NCBI GenBank assembly: GCA_033439295.1
Contig: JAVTLE010000023.1
Coordinates: 744,001-808,000 of the forward strand
Length of the DNA stretch: 64,000 nt
Source: Deuterostichococcus epilithicus
Lineage: Eukaryota; Chlorophyta; Trebouxiophyceae; Prasiolales; Stichococcaceae
Direction of reading: 5' to 3'
The notes under the pieces are model-generated. The model was not told the origin of the DNA. It worked only from the letters and a program-made list of their open reading frames with translations, and did not search any database. The translations under genes and the position numbers were made by a program. Each line of letters begins with the position of its first letter. The first letter of the stretch is position 1. Below are positions 9,631-21,056 of this stretch, one piece after another.

Positions 9631-11037
9631 AACCAGCTATGTATCTGCAGGCGGTGGCCTCCAGGACCGGCCGTGTTCGGCTGGCGCAGTTTCGCACCGG
9701 CTCCCATTGGCTGCGGGTGGAGACAGGGCGGTGGGCCGGGTTGCCGCGCGAGCAGCGCAGCTGTCAGCGCTGCGACAGCGGCGAGGTTGATGACGCAGAG
9801 CACATGCTCTGGGGGTGTTCTGCTCTGCTAGACCAGCGCCTCCAGCACGTGGAGCTGTTCAGCCGGGGCGACGCCAGGGTTCGACGAGGCGTTCATGCAG
9901 CAGGACCCTGCCAGCTTGGGGGTGCTTCTGCGGCATTGCGCCGATCGCTGCGCGGAGCTAGAGGGCTTGGGCTCGAGCTCTCAATGAGGCCTATCATCAT
10001 CATGCTTTCGAGGCAGAGGGCACCTTGCTGTCGGGACTTTTGGAGTCGGCATGGGGGTAGATGGCGATTTCATTCTCTGTGTGTGGGTTTCGGAGTGGTG
10101 TGCCATAGCGCTCGCGGCCACTCCTGCGATGGGAGCGGCTAGCTCAGGTGCCGGGGGCAGTTTAGGCATGTTGCGCAGTCAGACATCCCGCAGCCTTGGC
10201 AGCGGGAGGTCAGGCTTAGCGTGTGTTTTTCAGTCCTTGGCTTTTGTGTTTGGTCTGCTTCCACCAGCATGCAGGGCGCCTCACGGCGTTTCCGGTCCCA
10301 GCGAGCCAGAGAGCTCGGCGCCTTGTGCGCAACTGGTCCTGTATATCTGCGCGGGGTTTACTGGGTTTACCCGCGGGTGCTGTGGCACATGACTCTATGA
10401 CTGGACATGGTTGCCGATGTCGTTTTGGTCTGCTCGACGCCCTTTCCGTTTGTTCCCTCAGCTTGTCGCTTGCTGTTGCGCATTCCGACCGCCTTCCGGC
10501 CTGTGCTATAGTCAGCCACTTGATTGCACAGTATGTAACCAAGTACAAGTCCAAGAACCAGCTATGTATCTGCAGGCGGTGGCCTCCAGGACCGGCCGTG
10601 TTCGGCTGGCGCAGTTTCGCACCGGCTCCCATTGGCTGCGGGTGGAGACAGGGCGGTGGGCCGGGTTGCCGCGCGAGCAGCGCAGCTGTCAGCGCTGCGA
10701 CAGCGGCGAGGTTGATGACGCAGAGCACATGCTCTGGGGGTGTTCTGCTCTGCTAGACCAGCGCCTCCAGCACGTGGAGCTGTTCAGCCGGGGCGACGCC
10801 ACGGTCGAGGCGTTCATGCAGCAGGACCCTGCCAGCTTGGGGGTGCTTCTGCGGCATTGCGCCGATCGCTGCGCGGAGCTAGAGGGCTTGGGCTCGAGCT
10901 CTCAATGAGGCCTATCATCATCATGCTTTCGAGGCAGAGGGCACCTTGCTGTCGGGACTTTTGGAGTCGGCATGGGGGTAGATGGCGATTTCATTCTCTG
11001 TGTGTGGGTTTCGGAGTGGTGTGCCATAGCGCTCGCG

Positions 11038-11060
11038 GCCGCTCCTGCGATGGGAGCGGC
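11038..11060 (+). promoter_or_regulatory. Potential hairpin in LINE 3' UTR
   Basis: GCCGCTCC and GGAGCGGC flank a short loop, giving an 8-bp stem about 135 bases after the stop codon. It recurs in the array copies that read gcggccgctcctgcg. Other copies (for example near 8190 and 6926) have gcggaatcctgcg and lose most of the stem, so a required role in reverse transcription is doubtful. Confidence 0.4.
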
Positions 11061-11290
11061 TAGCTCAGGTGCCGGGGGCAGTTTAGGCATGTTGCGCAGT
11101 CAGACATCCCGCAGCCTTGGCAGCGGGAGGTCAGGCTTAGCGTGTGTTTTTCAGTCCTTGGCTTTTGTGTTTGGTCTGCTTCCACCAGCATGCAGGGCGC
11201 CTCACGGCGTTTCCGGTCCCAGCGAGCCAGAGAGCTCGGCGCCTTGTGCGCAACTGGTCCTGTATGTCTGCGCGGGGTTTACTGGGTTTA

Positions 11291-11558
11291 AGTCTTGGTC
11301 TTGGTTACATACTGTGCAGTCAAGTGGCTGACTATAGCACAGGCCCGAAGGCGGTCGGAATGCGCAACAGCAAGCGACATGCTGAGGGAACAAACGGAAA
11401 GGGCGTCGAGCAGATCAAAACGACATCGGCAACCATGTCCAGTCATAGAGTCATGTGCCACAGCACCCGCGGGTAAACCCAGTAAACCCCGCGCAGACAT
11501 ACAGGGCCAGTTGCGCACAAGGCGTCGAGCTCTCTGGCTCGCTGGGACCGGAAACGCC
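11291..11558 (-). mobile_element. 268-bp antisense LINE insertion inside the B unit (first copy)
   Basis: Within the 3' UTR, ctgGGTTTA (11285-11290) is followed by an antisense LINE end. It starts with its tail (agtcttggtcttggttacat) and ends at the cgtttccgg region of the UTR; then GGTTTA (11559-11564) repeats and the host unit resumes (cccgcggg). Amplified copies are at 13407-13674, 15524-15791 and 16719-16986. Confidence 0.92.
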
Positions 11559-14500
11559 GGTTTACCCGCGGGTGCTGTGGCACATGACTCTATGACTGGA
11601 CATGGTGGCCGATGTCGTTTTGGTCTGCTCGACGCCCTTTCCGTTTGTTCCCTCAGCTTGTCGCTTGCTGTTGCGCATTCCGACCGCCTTCGGGCCTGTG
11701 CTATAGTCAGCCACTTGATTGCACAGTATGTAACCAAGTACAAGTCCAAGAACCAGCTATGTATCTGCAGGCGGTGGCCTCCAGGACCGGCCGTGTTCGG
11801 CTGGCGCAGTTTCGCACCGGCTCCCATTGGCTGCGGGTGGAGACAGGGCGGTGGGCCGGGTTGCCGCGCGAGCAGCGCAGCTGTCAGCGCTGCGACAGCG
11901 GCGAGGTTGATGACGCAGAGCACATGCTCTGGGGGTGTTCTGCTCTGCTAGACCAGCGCCTCCAGCACGTGGAGCTGTTTAGCCGGGGCGACGCCACGGT
12001 CGAGGCGTTCATGCAGCAGGACCCTGCCAGCTTGGGGGTGCTTCTGCGGCATTGCGCCGATCGCTGCGCGGAGCTAGAGGGCTTGGGCTCGAGCTCTCAA
12101 TGAGGCCTATCATCATCATGCTTTCGAGGCAGAGGGCACCTTGCTGTCGGGACTTTTGGAGTCGGCATGGGGGTAGATGGCGATTTCATTCTCTGTGTGT
12201 GGGTTTCGGAGTGGTGTGCCATAGCGCTCGCGGCCGCTCCTGCGATGGGAGCGGCTAGCTCAGGTGCCGGGGGCAGTTTAGGCATGTTGCGCAGTCAGAC
12301 ATCCCGCAGCCTTGGCAGCGGGAGGTCAGGCTTAGCGTGTGTTTTTCAGTCCTTGGCTTTTGTGTTTGGTCTGCTTCCACCAGCATGCAGGGCGCCTCAC
12401 GGCGTTTCCGGTCCCAGCGAGCCAGAGAGCTCGGCGCCTTGTGCGCAACTGGTCCTGTATATCTGCGCGGGGTTTACTGGGTTTACCCGCGGGTGCTGTG
12501 GCACATGACTCTATGACTGGACATGGTTGCCGATGTCGTTTTGGTCTGCTCAACGCCCTTTCCGTTTGTTCCCTCAGCTTGTCGCTTGCTGTTGCGCATT
12601 CCGACCGCCTTCGGGCCTGTGCTATAGTCAGCCACTTGATTGCACAGTATGTAACCAAGTACAAGTCCAAGAACCAGCTATGTATCTGCAGGCGGTGGCC
12701 TCCAGGACCGGCCGTGTTCGGCTGGCGCAGTTTCGCACCGGCTCCCATTGGCTGCGGGTGGAGACAGGGCGGTGGGCCGGGTTGCCGCGCGAGCAGCGCA
12801 GCTGTCAGCGCTGCGACAGCGGCGAGGTTGATGACGCAGAGCACATGCTCTGGGGGTGTTCTGCTCTGCTAGACCAGCGCCTCCAGCACGTGGAGCTGTT
12901 CAGCCGGGGCGACGCCACGGTCGAGGCGTTCATGCAGCAGGACCCTGCCAGCTTGGGGGTGCTTCTGCGGCATTGCGCCGATCGCTGCGCGGAGCTAGAG
13001 GGCTTGGGCTCGAGCTCTCAATGAGGCCTATCATCATCATGCTTTCGAGGCAGAGGGCACCTTGCTGTCGGGACTTTTGGAGTCGGCATGGGGGTAGATG
13101 GCGATTTCATTCTCTGTGTGTGGGTTTCGGAGTGGTGTGCCATAGCGCTCGCGGCCGCTCCTGCGATGGGAGCGGCTAGCTCAGGTGCCGGGGGCAGTTT
13201 AGGCATGTTGCGCAGTCAGACATCCCGCAGCCTTGGCAGCGGGAGGTCAGGCTTAGCGTGTGTTTTTCAGTCCTTGGCTTTTGTGTTTGGTCTGCTTCCA
13301 CCAGCATGCAGGGCGCCTCACGGCGTTTCCGGTCCCAGCGAGCCAGAGAGCTCGGCGCCTTGTGCGCAACTGGTCCTGTATGTCTGCGCGGGGTTTACTG
13401 GGTTTAAGTCTTGGTCTTGGTTACATACTGTGCAGTCAAGTGGCTGACTATAGCACAGGCCCGAAGGCGGTCGAAATGCGCAACAGCAAGCGACATGCTG
13501 AGGGAACAAACGGAAAGGGCGTCGAGCAGATCAAAACGACATCGGCAACCATGTCCAGTCATAGAGTCATGTGCCACAGCACCCGCGGGTAAACCCAGTA
13601 AACCCCGCGCAGACATACAGGGCCAGTTGCGCACAAGGCGTCGAGCTCTCTGGCTCGCTGGGACCGGAAACGCCGGTTTACCCGCGGGTGCTGTGGCACA
13701 TGACTCTATGACTGGACATGGTGGCCGATGTCGTTTTGGTCTGCTCGACGCCCTTTCCGTTTGTTCCCTCAGCTTGTCGCTTGCTGTTGCGCATTCCGAC
13801 CGCCTTCGGGCCTGTGCTATAGTCAGCCACTTGATTGCACAGTATGTAACCAAGTACAAGTCCAAGAACCAGCTATGTATCTGCAGGCGGTGGCCTCCAG
13901 GACCGGCCGTGTTCGGCTGGCGCAGTTTCGCACCGGCTCCCATTGGCTGCGGGTGGAGACAGGGCGGTGGGCCGGGTTGCCGCGCGAGCAGCGCAGCTGT
14001 CAGCGCTGCGACAGCGGCGAGGTTGATGACGCAGAGCACATGCTCTGGGGGTGTTCTGCTCTGCTAGACCAGCGCCTCCAGCACGTGGAGCTGTTTAGCC
14101 GGGGCGACGCCACGGTCGAGGCGTTCATGCAGCAGGACCCTGCCAGCTTGGGGGTGCTTCTGCGGCATTGCGCCGATCGCTGCGCGGAGCTAGAGGGCTT
14201 GGGCTCGAGCTCTCAATGAGGCCTATCATCATCATGCTTTCGAGGCAGAGGGCACCTTGCTGTCGGGACTTTTGGAGTCGGCATGGGGGTAGATGGCGAT
14301 TTCATTCTCTGTGTGTGGGTTTCGGAGTGGTGTGCCATAGCGCTCGCGGCCGCTCCTGCGATGGGAGCGGCTAGCTCAGGTGCCGGGGGCAGTTTAGGCA
14401 TGTTGCGCAGTCAGACATCCCGCAGCCTTGGCAGCGGGAGGTCAGGCTTAGCGTGTGTTTTTCAGTCCTTGGCTTTTGTGTTTGGTCTGCTTCCACCAGC

Positions 14501-17029
14501 ATGCAGGGCGCCTCACGGCGTTTCCGGTCCCAGCGAGCCAGAGAGCTCGGCGCCTTGTGCGCAACTGGTCCTGTATATCTGCGCGGGGTTTACTGGGTTT
14601 ACCCGCGGGTGCTGTGGCACATGACTCTATGACTGGACATGGTTGCCGATGTCGTTTTGGTCTGCTCAACGCCCTTTCCGTTTGTTCCCTCAGCTTGTCG
14701 CTTGCTGTTGCGCATTCCGACCGCCTTCGGGCCTGTGCTATAGTCAGCCACTTGATTGCACAGTATGTAACCAAGTACAAGTCCAAGAACCAGCTATGTA
14801 TCTGCAGGCGGTGGCCTCCAGGACCGGCCGTGTTCGGCTGGCGCAGTTTCGCACCGGCTCCCATTGGCTGCGGGTGGAGACAGGGCGGTGGGCCGGGTCT
14901 GCCGCGCGAGCAGCGCAGCTGTCAGCGCTGCGACAGCGGCGAGGTTGATGACGCAGAGCACATGCTCTGGGGGTGTTCTGCTCTGCTAGACCAGCGCCTC
15001 CAGCACGTGGAGCTGTTCAGCCGGGGCGACGCCACGGTCGAGGCGTTCATGCAGCAGGACCCTGCCAGCTTGGGGGTGCTTCTGCGGCATTGCGCCGATC
15101 GCTGCGCGGAGCTAGAGGGCTTGGGCTCGAGCTCTCAATGAGGCCTATCATCATCATGCTTTCGAGGCAGAGGGCACCTTGCTGTCGGGACTTTTGGAGT
15201 CGGCATGGGGGTAGATGGCGATTTCATTCTCTGTGTGTGGGTTTCGGAGTGGTGTGCCATAGCGCTCGCGGCCGCTCCTGCGATGGGAGCGGCTAGCTCA
15301 GGTGCCGGGGGCAGTTTAGGCATGTTGCGCAGTCAGACATCCCGCAGCCTTGGCAGCGGGAGGTCAGGCTTAGCGTGTGTTTTTCAGTCCTTGGCTTTTG
15401 TGTTTGGTCTGCTTCCACCAGCATGCAGGGCGCCTCACGGCGTTTCCGGTCCCAGCGAGCCAGAGAGCTCGGCGCCTTGTGCGCAACTGGTCCTGTATGT
15501 CTGCGCGGGGTTTACTGGGTTTAAGTCTTGGTCTTGGTTACATACTGTGCAGTCAAGTGGCTGACTATAGCACAGGCCCGAAGGCGGTCGAAATGCGCAA
15601 CAGCAAGCGACATGCTGAGGGAACAAACGGAAAGGGCGTCGAGCAGATCAAAACGACATCGGCAACCATGTCCAGTCATAGAGTCATGTGCCACAGCACC
15701 CGCGGGTAAACCCAGTAAACCCCGCGCAGACATACAGGGCCAGTTGCGCACAAGGCGTCGAGCTCTCTGGCTCGCTGGGACCGGAAACGCCGGTTTACCC
15801 GCGGGTGCTGTGGCACATGACTCTATGACTGGACATGGTGGCCGATGTCGTTTTGGTCTGCTCGACGCCCTTTCCGTTTGTTCCCTCAGCTTGTCGCTTG
15901 CTGTTGCGCATTCCGACCGCCTTCGGGCCTGTGCTATAGTCAGCCACTTGATTGCACAGTATGTAACCAAGTACAAGTCCAAGAACCAGCTATGTATCTG
16001 CAGGCGGTGGCCTCCAGGACCGGCCGTGTTCGGCTGGCGCAGTTTCGCACCGGCTCCCATTGGCTGCGGGTGGAGACAGGGCGGTGGGCCGGGTTGCCGC
16101 GCGAGCAGCGCAGCTGTCAGCGCTGCGACAGCGGCGAGGTTGATGACGCAGAGCACATGCTCTGGGGGTGTTCTGCTCTGCTAGACCAGCGCCTCCAGCA
16201 CGTGGAGCTGTTCAGCCGGGGCGACGCCACGGTCGAGGCGTTCATGCAGCAGGACCCTGCCAGCTTGGGGGTGCTTCTGCGGCATTGCGCCGATCGCTGC
16301 GCGGAGCTAGAGGGCTTGGGCTCGAGCTCTCAATGAGGCCTATCATCATCATGCTTTCGAGGCAGAGGGCACCTTGCTGTCGGGACTTTTGGAGTCGGCA
16401 TGGGGGTAGATGGCGATTTCATTCTCTGTGTGTGGGTTTCGGAGTGGTGTGCCATAGCGCTCGCGGCCGCTCCTGCGATGGGAGCGGCTAGCTCAGGTGC
16501 CGGGGGCAGTTTAGGCATGTTGCGCAGTCAGACATCCCGCAGCCTTGGCAGCGGGAGGTCAGGCTTAGCGTGTGTTTTTCAGTCCTTGGCTTTTGTGTTT
16601 GGTCTGCTTCCACCAGCATGCAGGGCGCCTCACGGCGTTTCCGGTCCCAGCGAGCCAGAGAGCTCGGCGCCTTGTGCGCAACTGGTCCTGTATGTCTGCG
16701 CGGGGTTTACTGGGTTTAAGTCTTGGTCTTGGTTACATACTGTGCAGTCAAGTGGCTGACTATAGCACAGGCCCGAAGGCGGTCGGAATGCGCAACAGCA
16801 AGCGACATGCTGAGGGAACAAACGGAAAGGGCGTCGAGCAGATCAAAACGACATCGGCAACCATGTCTAGTCATAGAGTCATGTGCCACAGCACCCGCGG
16901 GTAAACCCAGTAAACCCCGCGCAGACATACAGGGCCAGTTGCGCACAAGGCGTCGAGCTCTCTGGCTCGCTGGGACCGGAAACGCCGGTTTACCCGCGGG
17001 TGCTGTGGCACATGACTCTATGACTGGAC

Positions 17030-19561
17030 ATGGTGGCCGATGTCGTTTTGGTCTGCTCGACGCCCTTTCCGTTTGTTCCCTCAGCTTGTCGCTTGCTGTT
17101 GCGCATTCCGACCGCCTTCGGGCCTGTGCTAGGACAGCAGTTCAACTCTTTCGTTGAGCGCACGCCGGCACAGGTGCTGGCGTCGCAGCCGGCTGCCAAG
17201 GGGCGGCCGCGCGGCGCCAAGGAGCAGCCAGACTGGTGGGACAAGGAGCTGGCCGACGGCCGGCGCGCAGCGCGGCAGGCCATGCGCAGCGATCCGCGTT
17301 CGCACGCGGCTCGCGCGGCGCGCGCTGAGTACCAGCACGCGCTGCGGCGCAAGCTGAGCCGCTGGACGCGCAGCCAGGCCATCGCCCTCCTCACCCTGGC
17401 CCAGGTCAACCCGGCGCGCTTCTGGGGCAAATTCAAAGTTGCCAAGAAGCGTGTCTGCGCTGTGCCTGATGATGCCATGGCTGACTACTTTCGTGATCTG
17501 CTGGGGCAGCAGGCCGTCATCCCTTCTGATGTGCAAGAGGACCCGACAGCCGACGCCGGCGCCGCGCCACCAGCCGCAGATGGTTCCGAGTTGAATGTGC
17601 AGTTCACAGGTGCCTCTGTCACGAAGGGCATTGAGTCCCTGCATGGTGGCAAGTCAACTGTGGGTGTGCTTAAGCTTGATGCTCTCTCTGTTGCTGCTGC
17701 TGAGCTCGCGCCGTGTCTTGCTGCCGTCTTCAATGCTTGCCAGAGGGTGGGGGCGCTGCCGCGCGCTTGGGCGCTTTGCGGCATCACCCCCATCCACAAG
17801 GGTGGCGACGTTACTGACCCTGGCAACTACCGCGGCATCGCGGTGGGCTCTCTTTTAGCAAAGCTGTACGCTGCGATGCTCAAAGAGAGGCTCATGGAGT
17901 GGACCGAGCGCCACGGGCTGCGTGCCCGCGGACAGGCTGGCTTCCGGAGGGACCACCGCACCACTGACCAGGTGTTTGTGCTCCGCACGCTCATTGAGCG
18001 AGCCCGTGCAGAAAAAAAGCCGTTGTATGTATGTTACGTTGACTTCAAAAAAGCATATGACACCATTCCACGTGACCTGCTGTGGCACAAACTGCAGCGC
18101 ATCGGGGTGCATGGGGACTTCTTGCGGGCGGTGCAGGCTTTGTATGCGGAGGTGCCCATGGGGGTGCAGTTTGCTGACGGCATGTCTGCCACGTTCGATT
18201 CCCTGCTAGGTGTGAAACAGGGCTGCCCACTTTCTCCAACCCTGTTTGGCATCTTCATTGATGACTTCCAGGCTGAGCTCGAAGCCGGCTCCGCCGGCTT
18301 CGCTCTTCCCACACTGTCCGGCGTGCAGACGCCGGCGCTCTTCTACGCGGACGACCTGGCACTGGTGTCCACCACCGTCGCCGGCCTGCAGGCGCAGTTG
18401 GACCTCTTGCAGGCCTACAGCAAGCGCTGGCGGCTCACCGTCAACGTCAAGAAGACGAAGGTGGTGGTGTACACCACCGCGCGCGGCGCGGTGGCGGCGC
18501 CACAGCTCACCTACATGTCCGCCCCCATCGAGGTGCTTGACACGTTCAGGTACCTGGGGGTTGACCTGCACAGCACGAAGCCATTTGCTTCGAGCGCAGC
18601 GGACCGGGCGGCGTCCGCCCGACGCGCCGCGCTCGCACTGCATAATCGCTGTCGTGATCTCGGGCTGCATGATCCTGCACTGCTCATGCATCTTTTTGAC
18701 GCACTTGTGCGCCCGGTGATGTTGTACGGTGTGGAGACTTGGGGGCCTGGGGCGCTGTGTGGCAAGGCCAGCGGCATGGAGGCTTGTGAAAAAGTGCAGG
18801 GGAGCTTTTTGCGGGCTCTTCTTGGCGTGCGTGCAGGCACGCCCAAGGCGGCGCTACTCGGCGAGGCGGGCCGCTTTGAGGCGGCGCACACAGCAGTGAC
18901 GCTGATATGCCGCTTCTGGAACCGGCTGGTGGACATGCCTGACGCGCGGCTGACCAAGCAGGCCTTCCTCGAGAACGTCAGCATGGCCGGCTGCGGCGGC
19001 GGCATCCACTCGGCCTGTTGGGCAGCCCAGGTGGCCTCGTTCCTGGACTTCATGTCCCCCATTGTTGACGGTGTGCCGCAGCACATCGACCCTGACGCAG
19101 CCACGGCGGTGCTGCAGCGCCGACACCTTGAGTCGGTGAATGGCAGCGACGCCCGCAAGGTGCGCGAGTGGCTGCAGATTCGGGGCCCTCTGGCTTTTGG
19201 TGCCTACGAACCAGCTATGTATCTGCAGGCGGTGGCCTCCAGGACCAGCCGCGTTCGGCTGGCGCAGTTTCGCACCGGCTCCCATTGGCTGCGGGTGGAG
19301 ACAGGGCGGTGGGCCGGTCTGCCGCGCGAGCAGCACAGCTGTCAGCGCTGCGACAGCGGCGAGGTTGATGACACAGAGCACATGCTCTGGGGGTGTTCTG
19401 CTCTGCTAGACCAGCGCCTCCAGCACGTGGAGTTGTTCAGCCGGGGCGACGCGACAGTCGAGGCGTTCATGCAGCAGGACCCTGCCAGCTTGGGGGTGTT
19501 TCTGTGGCATTCCGCCGATCGCTGCGCGGAGCTAGAGGGCGTGGGCTCGAGCTCTCAATGA
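17030..19561 (+). CDS. LINE ORF: reverse transcriptase with CCHC C-terminus, 5'-truncated
   Basis: An open frame of 843 codons. The first 33 or so residues are read-through from the 3' UTR of the preceding array unit; true LINE sequence starts near 17131 (GQQFNSFVERTPAQV). Then come the linker usually found after the endonuclease (DWWDKELADGRR), RT blocks ITPIHKGGDVTDPGNYRGI, GQAGFRRDHRTTDQVF, VDFKKAYDTIPRDLL, GVKQGCPLSPTLFG, FYADDLAL (near residue 438) and TVNVKKTKVVVY, the thumb, and the terminal CCHC motif CQRC...H....C. The apurinic-type endonuclease expected upstream is absent, so this copy is 5'-truncated, though the RT looks intact. It is the longest and best-preserved copy here and a likely donor-like sequence. 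Its 3' UTR is displaced to 21057-22305 by an antisense insertion. Confidence 0.92.
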   Translation: MVADVVLVCSTPFPFVPSACRLLLRIPTAFGPVLGQQFNSFVERTPAQVLASQPAAKGRPRGAKEQPDWWDKELADGRRAARQAMRSDPRSHAARAARAEYQHALRRKLSRWTRSQAIALLTLAQVNPARFWGKFKVAKKRVCAVPDDAMADYFRDLLGQQAVIPSDVQEDPTADAGAAPPAADGSELNVQFTGASVTKGIESLHGGKSTVGVLKLDALSVAAAELAPCLAAVFNACQRVGALPRAWALCGITPIHKGGDVTDPGNYRGIAVGSLLAKLYAAMLKERLMEWTERHGLRARGQAGFRRDHRTTDQVFVLRTLIERARAEKKPLYVCYVDFKKAYDTIPRDLLWHKLQRIGVHGDFLRAVQALYAEVPMGVQFADGMSATFDSLLGVKQGCPLSPTLFGIFIDDFQAELEAGSAGFALPTLSGVQTPALFYADDLALVSTTVAGLQAQLDLLQAYSKRWRLTVNVKKTKVVVYTTARGAVAAPQLTYMSAPIEVLDTFRYLGVDLHSTKPFASSAADRAASARRAALALHNRCRDLGLHDPALLMHLFDALVRPVMLYGVETWGPGALCGKASGMEACEKVQGSFLRALLGVRAGTPKAALLGEAGRFEAAHTAVTLICRFWNRLVDMPDARLTKQAFLENVSMAGCGGGIHSACWAAQVASFLDFMSPIVDGVPQHIDPDAATAVLQRRHLESVNGSDARKVREWLQIRGPLAFGAYEPAMYLQAVASRTSRVRLAQFRTGSHWLRVETGRWAGLPREQHSCQRCDSGEVDDTEHMLWGCSALLDQRLQHVELFSRGDATVEAFMQQDPASLGVFLWHSADRCAELEGVGSSSQ

Positions 19562-19583
19562 GGCCTATCATCATCATGCTTTC

Positions 19584-21056
19584 TTGGACTTGGACTTGGA
19601 CTTGGTTACATACTGTGCAGTCAAGTGGCTGACTATAGCACAGGCCCGAAGGCGGTCGGAATGCGCAACAGCAAGCGACAAGCTGAGGGAACAAACGGAA
19701 AGGGCGTCGAGCAGACAGACCAAAACGACATCGGCAACCATGTCCAGTCATAGACTCATGTGCCACAGCACCCGCGGGTAAACCCAGTAAACCCCGTGCA
19801 AACATACAGGGCCAGTTGCGCGCAAAGCGCCGAGCTCTCTGGCTCGCTTGGACTGGAAACGCCGTGAGGCGCCCTGCATGCTGGTGGAAGCAGACCAAAC
19901 ACAACAGCCAAGGACTGAAAAACACCTGCTAAGCCTAACCTCCCCCTGCCAAGGCTACGGGATGTCTGACTGCGCAACATGCCTAAAGTGCCCCCGGCAT
20001 CTGAGCTAGCCGCTCCCATTGCAGGATTCCGCGAGCGCTATGGCACACCACTCCGAAAACCAAACACAGAGAATGAACTCTCCATCTACCCCCATGCCGG
20101 CCCCAAAAGTCCCGACAGCAAGGTGCCCTCTGCCTCGAAAGCATGATGATGATAGGCCTCATTGAGAGCTCGAGCCCCAGCCCACTAGCTCCGCGCAGCG
20201 ATCGGCGCAATGCCGCAGAAACACCCCCAAGCTGGCAGGGTCCTGCTGCATGAACGCCTCGACTGTGACGTCGCCCCGGCTGAACAGCTCCACGTGCTGG
20301 AGGCGCTGGTCTAGCAGAGCAGAACACCCCCAGAGCATGTGCTCTGTGTCATCAACCTCGCCGCTGTCGCAGCGCTGACAGCTGCGCTGCTCGCGCGGCA
20401 GACCGGCCCACCGCCCTGTCTCCACCCGCAGCCAATGGGAGCCGGTGCGAAACTGCGCCAGCCGAACACGGCCGGTCCTGGAGGCCACCGCCTGCAGATA
20501 CATAGCTGGTTCGTAGGCACCAAAAGCCAAAGGGCCCCGAATCTGCAGCCACTCGCGCACCTTGCGGGCGTCGCTACCATTCACCGACTCAAAGTGTCGG
20601 CGCTGCAGCACTGCCGTGGCTGCGTCAGGGTCGATGTGCTGCGGCACACCGTCAACAATAGGGGACATGAAGTCCAGGAACGAGGCCACCTGGGCTGCCC
20701 AGCAGGCCGAGTGGATGCCGCCGCCGCAGCCGGCCATGCTGACGTTCTCGAGGAAGGCCTGCTTGGTCAGCCGCGTGTCGGGCATGTCCACCAGCCGGTT
20801 CCAGAAGCGGCAGATCAGCGTCACTGCTGTGTGCGTCGCCTCAAAGCGGCCCGCCTCGCCGAGTAGCGCCGCCTTGGGCGTGCCTGCACGCACGCCAAGA
20901 AGAGCCCGCAAAAAGCTCCTCTGCACTTTCTCACAAGCCTCCATGCCGCTTGCCTTGCCACACAGCGCCCCAGGCCCCCAAGTCTCCACACCGTACAGCA
21001 TCACCGGGCGCACAAGTGCGTCAAAGAGATGCGTGAGCAGTGCAGGATCATGCAGC
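19584..21056 (-). mobile_element. 1473-bp antisense LINE copy inserted into the 3' UTR of the 17131 copy
   Basis: The host LINE reads catcatcatgCTTTC up to 19583. An antisense copy then starts with its tail (ttggacttggacttgg), passes the 3' UTR and a 284-residue C-terminal ORF end (complement of 20159-21013), and stops near 21056. The host resumes with CTTTCgaggcag. CTTTC is the target-site duplication (five bases, or six with one mismatch). The ORF portion covers the region from MLYGVETWGPG to the CCHC motif. Confidence 0.88.

Larger units (their letters stand above)
9631..17131 (+). repeat. Higher-order tandem array of LINE 3' ends (A = 921 bp, B = 1195 bp)
   Basis: Units all start at aaccagctatgtatctgcag right after a tail (caagtacaagtccaag). 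Starts are 9631 (A, 925 bp because of a 4-bp insertion), 10556 (B, 1195), 11751 (A, 921), 12672 (B, 1195), 13867 (A, 921), 14788 (B, 1196) and 15984 (B, truncated near 17131). The repeating module is therefore A+B, 2116 bp, with near-identical sequence between modules. B equals A plus a 268-bp antisense LINE insertion and a 6-bp duplication. Homogeneity and alternation point to unequal exchange amplifying an A-B pair, not independent insertions. Confidence 0.93.

Noticed and set aside
9981-16518. Recurring 60-220-residue open frames on both strands in the repeat array
   Set aside because: They recur only because the DNA repeats; they overlap each other in many frames and lie in the LINE 3' UTR, with no family signature other than the LINE ORF end.
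9631-17131. CRISPR-like or bacterial repeat array
   Set aside because: Units are about 0.9-1.2 kb, derive from a LINE, and the surrounding genes are intron-rich eukaryotic genes.
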